Assembly (NCBI RefSeq): GCF_003143855.1
Contig: NZ_QFRK01000023.1
Coordinates: 53,272-117,271 of the forward strand
Length of the DNA stretch: 64,000 nt
Origin: Streptomyces sp. NWU339
Lineage (GTDB): Bacteria; Actinomycetota; Actinomycetes; Streptomycetales; Streptomycetaceae
Direction: 5' to 3'
Position 1 is the stretch's first letter, and every line of letters begins with the position of its first letter. Below the pieces are notes generated by a model, which did not search any database, had not been told where the DNA came from, and was given only the letters and a program-made list of their open reading frames with translations. Positions 60,589 to 64,000 of this stretch are shown in pieces. Made by a program: the position numbers and the translations under genes.

Positions 60589-61240
60589 GAAACCCGTCAG
60601 TACCCAGATCGGACGGTCGAAACCGGTATCCGGCGAAACGGCAGACCGAAGGTACGAAAGGCAGGTCGGGGGTGGTGATGACCCTCGGCGAGGAGACCGA
60701 GCAGGCCGTCACCGGTCGACCGCGTCGGGAGGGCACGGTCTGATCATCTCGGCGGCGATCCGCCCCGCGGCACGCTCGGTCGACACCTGCTCGACCTCGG
60801 CGAAGGAGGCCTCCCGCGACCTGGAGCTTCTCGGTTCCGTCGTCGTCAGCGTATGTGGCCGAGAGACGTCGTCACGTTGACGGGGTGTGAGCGGCCGGGG
60901 GGGCGTGCCGGGGCGTGTTGCGGCCTGGCCGGTGTGCCGGGTCAGGCCGCCCCGGCCAGGCCGGTGCTGCCGGTGACCTGTTCCCAGATGGTGAAGCAGA
61001 GCCTGTCCGCCCGCACGGAAAACCGGGTACCTGGGTGGTGCGGATCTCCTCCTGCCCGCGCCCGCGGCGGGGCAGGAGGAGAGCGCGGCCCTGGGCACAG
61101 GCCGCCTGGGCGGGTGAAACGGGTGACCGCGGGGCCGCCCGGCGGCGCCCTGCATTCTCTGCCTCGGTACTCGGCCTTCCATGGTCGGGAACCCCTGGGT
61201 CCGCCCCTCGACCGATCACAGCAGGTAAGGAGCAGCAGCC
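60589..61240. other. 652-base region between cydA and the alcohol dehydrogenase
   Basis: No gene with a supported start. A minus-strand frame ending at 60942 reads RADRLCFTIWEQVTGSTGL near its end and looks coding-like for about 30 residues (to about 61035), possibly a decayed C-terminus; I do not recognise it. A hairpin lies at 61045-61082. Promoters of cydA and the dehydrogenase must be here. Confidence 0.4.
61045..61082 (+). terminator. 13-bp-stem hairpin upstream of the alcohol dehydrogenase
   Basis: TCTCCTCCTGCCC (61045-61057) and GGGCAGGAGGAGA (61070-61082) are perfect arms with a 12-base loop. It may end an upstream transcript or fold in the 5' leader of the gene at 61241. The arms contain AGGAGGAG, a ribosome-site-like sequence. 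Confidence 0.5.
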
Positions 61241-62263
61241 ATGCGCGGTGTCGTGATGCGCGCCCCCGGGGATGTCCGGGTGGAGCAGCGCGAGGACCCG
61301 GGGATCGTCTCACCGACGGACGCGGTGATCCGCCTGTCGGCGACCTGCGTGTGCGGGTCGGACCTGTGGCCCTACCGTGGGATCGAGCCCGTCCGGGGCC
61401 CGGCCCCGATGGGCCACGAGTACGTGGGCGTCGTGGAGGAGGTCGGCGGCGAGGTGACGAACATCAGGCCCGGCCAGTTCGTGGTCGGCTCGTTCTTCGC
61501 CTCCGACAACACCTGCGAGATCTGCCGGGCCGGCTACCAGTCCTCCTGCGTCCACCGCGAGCCCATGGGCGCGCTCGGCGCCCAGGCGGAGCGGCTGCGC
61601 GTCCCGCTCGCCGACGGCACCCTGGTCGCCACCCCCGGCATTCCCGACGACGACCTGGTCCCCAGCCTCCTGGCCGCCTCCGACGTGCTCGGCACCGGCT
61701 GGTTCGGCGCGGCGGCCGCCCAGGCCGGTCCCGGCAAGACGGTCGCGGTCGTCGGCGACGGCGCGGTCGGTCTGCTCGCGGTACTGGCCGCCCGGCGGCT
61801 CGGCGCGGAGCGGATCATCGCCATGAGCCGCCACGCGCCGCGCCAGGAGCTCGCCCTGGAGTACGGTGCCACCGACATCGTCACCGAACGCGGCGACGAC
61901 GGCGTGGCGAGGATCAAGGAACTGACCGGCGGGCTGGGCGCGCACTCGGTCATCGAGGCGGTCGGCACCCAGCAGTCGATGTGGCAGGCCATCGGTTCCA
62001 CCCGCCCCGGCGGGCACGTCGGCTACGTGGGCGTCTCCCACAACGTGGCACTGGACGGTCAGAAGTTGTTCTTCTCCCACGTGCACCTGCACGGCGGCCC
62101 GGCCCCGGTGCGGCAGTACCTGCCCGAGCTGATCGACCTGGTCTGGAACCACCGGATCGATCCCGGCAAGGTCTTCGACCTCGCCCTCCCCCTCGACCGG
62201 GCCGCCGAGGCCTACCGTGCCATGGACGAACGCCGCGCCATCAAGACCCTGCTGCAGGTGTGA
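61241..62263 (+). CDS. Zinc-dependent alcohol dehydrogenase family protein
   Basis: A 340-residue medium-chain dehydrogenase: ATCVCGSDLWPYRG and GHEYVGVVEEVG supply catalytic zinc residues, NTCEICRAGYQSSC the structural-zinc cysteines, and VVGDGAVGLLAVLAARRLGA the NAD(P) fold. Substrate unknown. AAGGAG lies nine bases before ATG 61241. It is the only fully intact metabolic gene left of the debris that follows. Confidence 0.93.
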   Translation: MRGVVMRAPGDVRVEQREDPGIVSPTDAVIRLSATCVCGSDLWPYRGIEPVRGPAPMGHEYVGVVEEVGGEVTNIRPGQFVVGSFFASDNTCEICRAGYQSSCVHREPMGALGAQAERLRVPLADGTLVATPGIPDDDLVPSLLAASDVLGTGWFGAAAAQAGPGKTVAVVGDGAVGLLAVLAARRLGAERIIAMSRHAPRQELALEYGATDIVTERGDDGVARIKELTGGLGAHSVIEAVGTQQSMWQAIGSTRPGGHVGYVGVSHNVALDGQKLFFSHVHLHGGPAPVRQYLPELIDLVWNHRIDPGKVFDLALPLDRAAEAYRAMDERRAIKTLLQV

Positions 62264-62324
62264 CCCCGCTGCCGAGCCGCTTGCCCGCACCCCTCCCCTC
62301 GGTGGAGCCGGGGCGAGCGGCTCA

Positions 62325-62579
62325 TAGGGGCGCCGTCCTCGACCACGCGGCCGCGGGCATACGCATCGACGCCGTCTGCCCCGGCATCATCGGCACCGAG
62401 GTGATCCGCCGCTTCGGCGACAGCCGGCCCGGCGGCCGCGAGGGACTCATCGCCGACGAACCCGTCGGCCGCCTGGACAAGCCCGAGGAAATCGCCTCCC
62501 CATGCTGTGGCTCTCCTCCGAGGGGGCCGCCTTCAGCACCGAAACCGCCCTCGTCGTCGACGGCGGCCGAACCGTCTGA
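62325..62579 (+). pseudogene. C-terminal fragment of a short-chain dehydrogenase, frameshifted
   Basis: The frame reads AAAGIRIDAVCPGIIGTEVI, a classic SDR segment after the catalytic lysine, up to LDKPEEIAS near 62495. A one-base loss then shifts the frame, and MLWLSSEGAAFSTETALVVD plus GGRTV continue in the next frame to a stop at 62577-62579. The N-terminal two thirds, with cofactor motif and active site, are missing. A dead remnant. Confidence 0.85.
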
Positions 62580-62720
62580 AACAGCCCGCCCTTGCTCCTC
62601 TCATATCAACTGCGGCCGGTCAGGAACCCGTCCGTATCACCGAGACCGGGCAGTCCATGAACAGCCGGCTGGGCAAGCGTCGCCGACAGGCCCCGCACCC
62701 CCGACCATCCGGGAGAGATC

Positions 62721-62933
62721 GTGGAACTCGTTACACAGCAGTCCGCCGTCAAGGCCCCAGCCAACCGGTTCACCGGCGACGTCCTGTTCGAGGACGTCCG
62801 GAATCGCACCGAGCCGACCGTCCATGCGACTCTCGGCGTGACCACGCCTCTGGCGACGATGCGAGCGGCACTCGCGCCCGAGGTCGCGGCACCCACCGGA
62901 ACCTCGCGTGCCCGAGGGACGGTGCGATCGTGA
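62721..62933 (+). pseudogene. Truncated cupin gene coupled to the next SDR
   Basis: A GTG at 62721 with GGGAGAG upstream opens a 70-codon frame beginning MELVTQQSAVKAPANRFTGD, the usual start of small cupins (MELxTQxPTVKGPAxxFTGDV). The cupin barrel with its histidines is absent; after about residue 25 the sequence is unrelated. Its TGA overlaps the GTG of the SDR (GTGA), so it may survive as a translated leader. Confidence 0.65.
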
Positions 62934-63655
62934 GTCGGATCCTGGTGACCGGTTCGGCAGACGGTCTCGGACGTGCCGCGGCGGATTCCCTGTTGTCCGC
63001 GGGACATGACGTGGTGGTGCACGCCCGGAACCGGGAACGCGCGGCGGTCCTCGACGCGCTGGTCGACCGGGGGGCCCACCTCGTGGTCGGCGATCTCACC
63101 GAGCGTGACGCCGTACGGCGCATCGCCACAGAGCTGAACGACGCGGAGCCGCTCGACGCGGTCATCCACAACGCCGGCGTGTGGAGCGGACCGGCGGTCA
63201 TGCCGGTCAACATCATCGCACCGTACCTGCTCACGACCCTGCTGCGCGGGCCGCGCCGACTGGTGTACCTGAGCAGTGGCTCGCATTTCGGTGGGCGCCC
63301 CTCGCTCACCGGGGTCGACTGGCGGGGCGAGAGCGCAGGCTCGTACTCCGACAGCAAGCTGTTCGTCACGACGCTCGCGGCCGCGGTGGCTCGCCTGCGC
63401 CCCGGAGTGCTGAGCAACGCCGTGGATCCGGGCTGGGTACCGACGAAGATGGGCGGACCGCACGCACCGGACGATCTCGAGCTCGGCCATCAGACGCAGG
63501 AGTGGCTCGCCTCCGGCGACGACCCCCAGGTCCTGACCACCGGCGGGTACTGGTACCACCGCCGGCGACTGCAGCCGCACCGCGCAGTCCACGACGAGGC
63601 GTTCCAGGACCACCTCCTGCAGGCGCTGGCCGAGGAGACGGACACCACCCTCTGA
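62930..63655 (+). CDS. Short-chain dehydrogenase/reductase
   Basis: A 241-residue SDR: LVTGSADGLGRAAADSL (cofactor loop), HNAGV, LSSGSHF and YSDSKLF (YxxxK catalytic pair), DPGWVPTKMGG. It lacks the usual last 20 residues of many SDRs but looks intact. The start is GTG 62930, overlapping the cupin remnant stop. Substrate unknown. Confidence 0.88.
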   Translation: MSRILVTGSADGLGRAAADSLLSAGHDVVVHARNRERAAVLDALVDRGAHLVVGDLTERDAVRRIATELNDAEPLDAVIHNAGVWSGPAVMPVNIIAPYLLTTLLRGPRRLVYLSSGSHFGGRPSLTGVDWRGESAGSYSDSKLFVTTLAAAVARLRPGVLSNAVDPGWVPTKMGGPHAPDDLELGHQTQEWLASGDDPQVLTTGGYWYHRRRLQPHRAVHDEAFQDHLLQALAEETDTTL

Positions 63656-63667
63656 GCAATCAGGAGA

Positions 63668-63859
63668 GTGATCGACGATCTCAGGCTTGACGTCGGCCAC
63701 CAGGCCCACCACAACGAGCACCGGCCCCACCAGGCCCGCGACCAGCTACCACCCAACGCTCAGGAGCACCCCGCCGCGGCCCACCACCTCAGCAGCCGCA
63801 GACTGCTGTGCACCCGGGTCCTCGGTGATCTCATCAACGAGTACAGAAACGCCGCCTGA
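63668..63859 (+). mobile_element. 3' end of an integrase-type transposase, remnant
   Basis: The frame reads HHNEHRPHQARDQLPPN, as in the C-terminus of IS3/IS481-type transposases ((Y)NxHRPHQxxxQxPP), and ends VLGDLINEYRNAA, a typical streptomycete transposase tail. The DDE core and all upstream sequence are missing, and no inverted terminal repeat is visible in the remaining 140 bases. A decayed insertion element. Confidence 0.75.
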
Positions 63860-64000
63860 TCTGTGGCGATGACTTTTCGAGCGGCACACGGTGCCGCCCC
63901 GCCGCTGCACCGAGCCGGTCCACCGGCCGTCCCGGCAGGACGGGTGGGCCTGCGAGACGGCGGGCCGGGCGGTCAGAAGCGGGGGAACCGGGTGGTGGGC

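Noticed and set aside
60709..60870. Minus-strand frame reading TEPRSSRSREASFAEVEQV upstream of cydA
   Set aside because: No start codon with a ribosome site and no family match; could be a real small protein but the evidence is too thin.
63973..64000. Possible C-terminus of a minus-strand gene entering from the right (ending TTRFPRF)
   Set aside because: Only nine codons are visible before the edge, too little to call.
1..64000. CRISPR array, prophage or antibiotic biosynthetic cluster
   Set aside because: The tandem repeats seen are short and lack unique spacers; there are no phage structural genes and no PKS, NRPS or terpene synthase genes.

Overview
The window is high-GC actinobacterial chromosome with densely packed genes, frequent GTG starts and ATGA/GTGA stop-start overlaps. 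Gene content (SpoIIE/PAS phosphatases, an orphan roadblock protein, DUF5709, xylA/xylB with a ROK regulator, murT-gatD, LigB-type ligase) points to Streptomyces. From memory, unchecked, the order resembles the S. coelicolor segment holding xylA (SCO1169) and pfkA3 (SCO1214). No rRNA, tRNA or CRISPR array was seen.

1-9.6 kb: a YjbQ-family gene cut by the left edge, an FAD oxidoreductase, an MltG-type transglycosylase, an ABC exporter divergent from a MarR regulator with a shared palindrome between them, a second heterodimeric ABC exporter with one clearly degenerate ATP site, a DUF5709 protein and a zinc-independent L31. 9.6-18 kb: membrane hydrolase, DUF3516 helicase, TesB thioesterase, orphan roadblock protein, an N-terminal remnant of a PPOX-class enzyme, a methyltransferase, an MpaB-like oxygenase and small conserved proteins. 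18-23 kb: a SNF2 helicase translationally coupled to a SWIM zinc-finger protein, then a proline-rich membrane protein.

23-33 kb: divergent xylA and xylB with a ROK repressor, a luciferase-family (DUF5519-like) gene, a secreted phosphodiesterase-like protein, and a three-gene coupled operon (quinone oxidoreductase plus two acyl-CoA dehydrogenases). 33-41.7 kb: an XRE-cupin regulator divergent from a thioredoxin-reductase-like flavoprotein, LigB ligase with a Nudix partner, a succinate-semialdehyde-type dehydrogenase, a TenA-like protein, an acyl-CoA dehydrogenase divergent from a TetR regulator with two clean palindromes between them, and peptide deformylase. 41.8-45 kb: murT-gatD (lipid II amidation), a perfect 54-bp palindrome, then pfkA.

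45-57.8 kb: CtaG; a four-gene unit of LytTR response regulator, small membrane protein, sodium/solute symporter and LytS-like kinase, which reads as a sense-and-import module; an Lrp regulator followed by a DDAH-like hydrolase coupled to ornithine aminotransferase, which I read as arginine to ornithine to glutamate semialdehyde; two SpoIIE-type phosphatases in tandem; an RpiB-like isomerase. 58-60.6 kb: cydAB. 60.6-64 kb is a decayed accessory stretch: an intact zinc alcohol dehydrogenase and SDR among an SDR fragment with a frameshift, a truncated cupin and the 3' end of a transposase.
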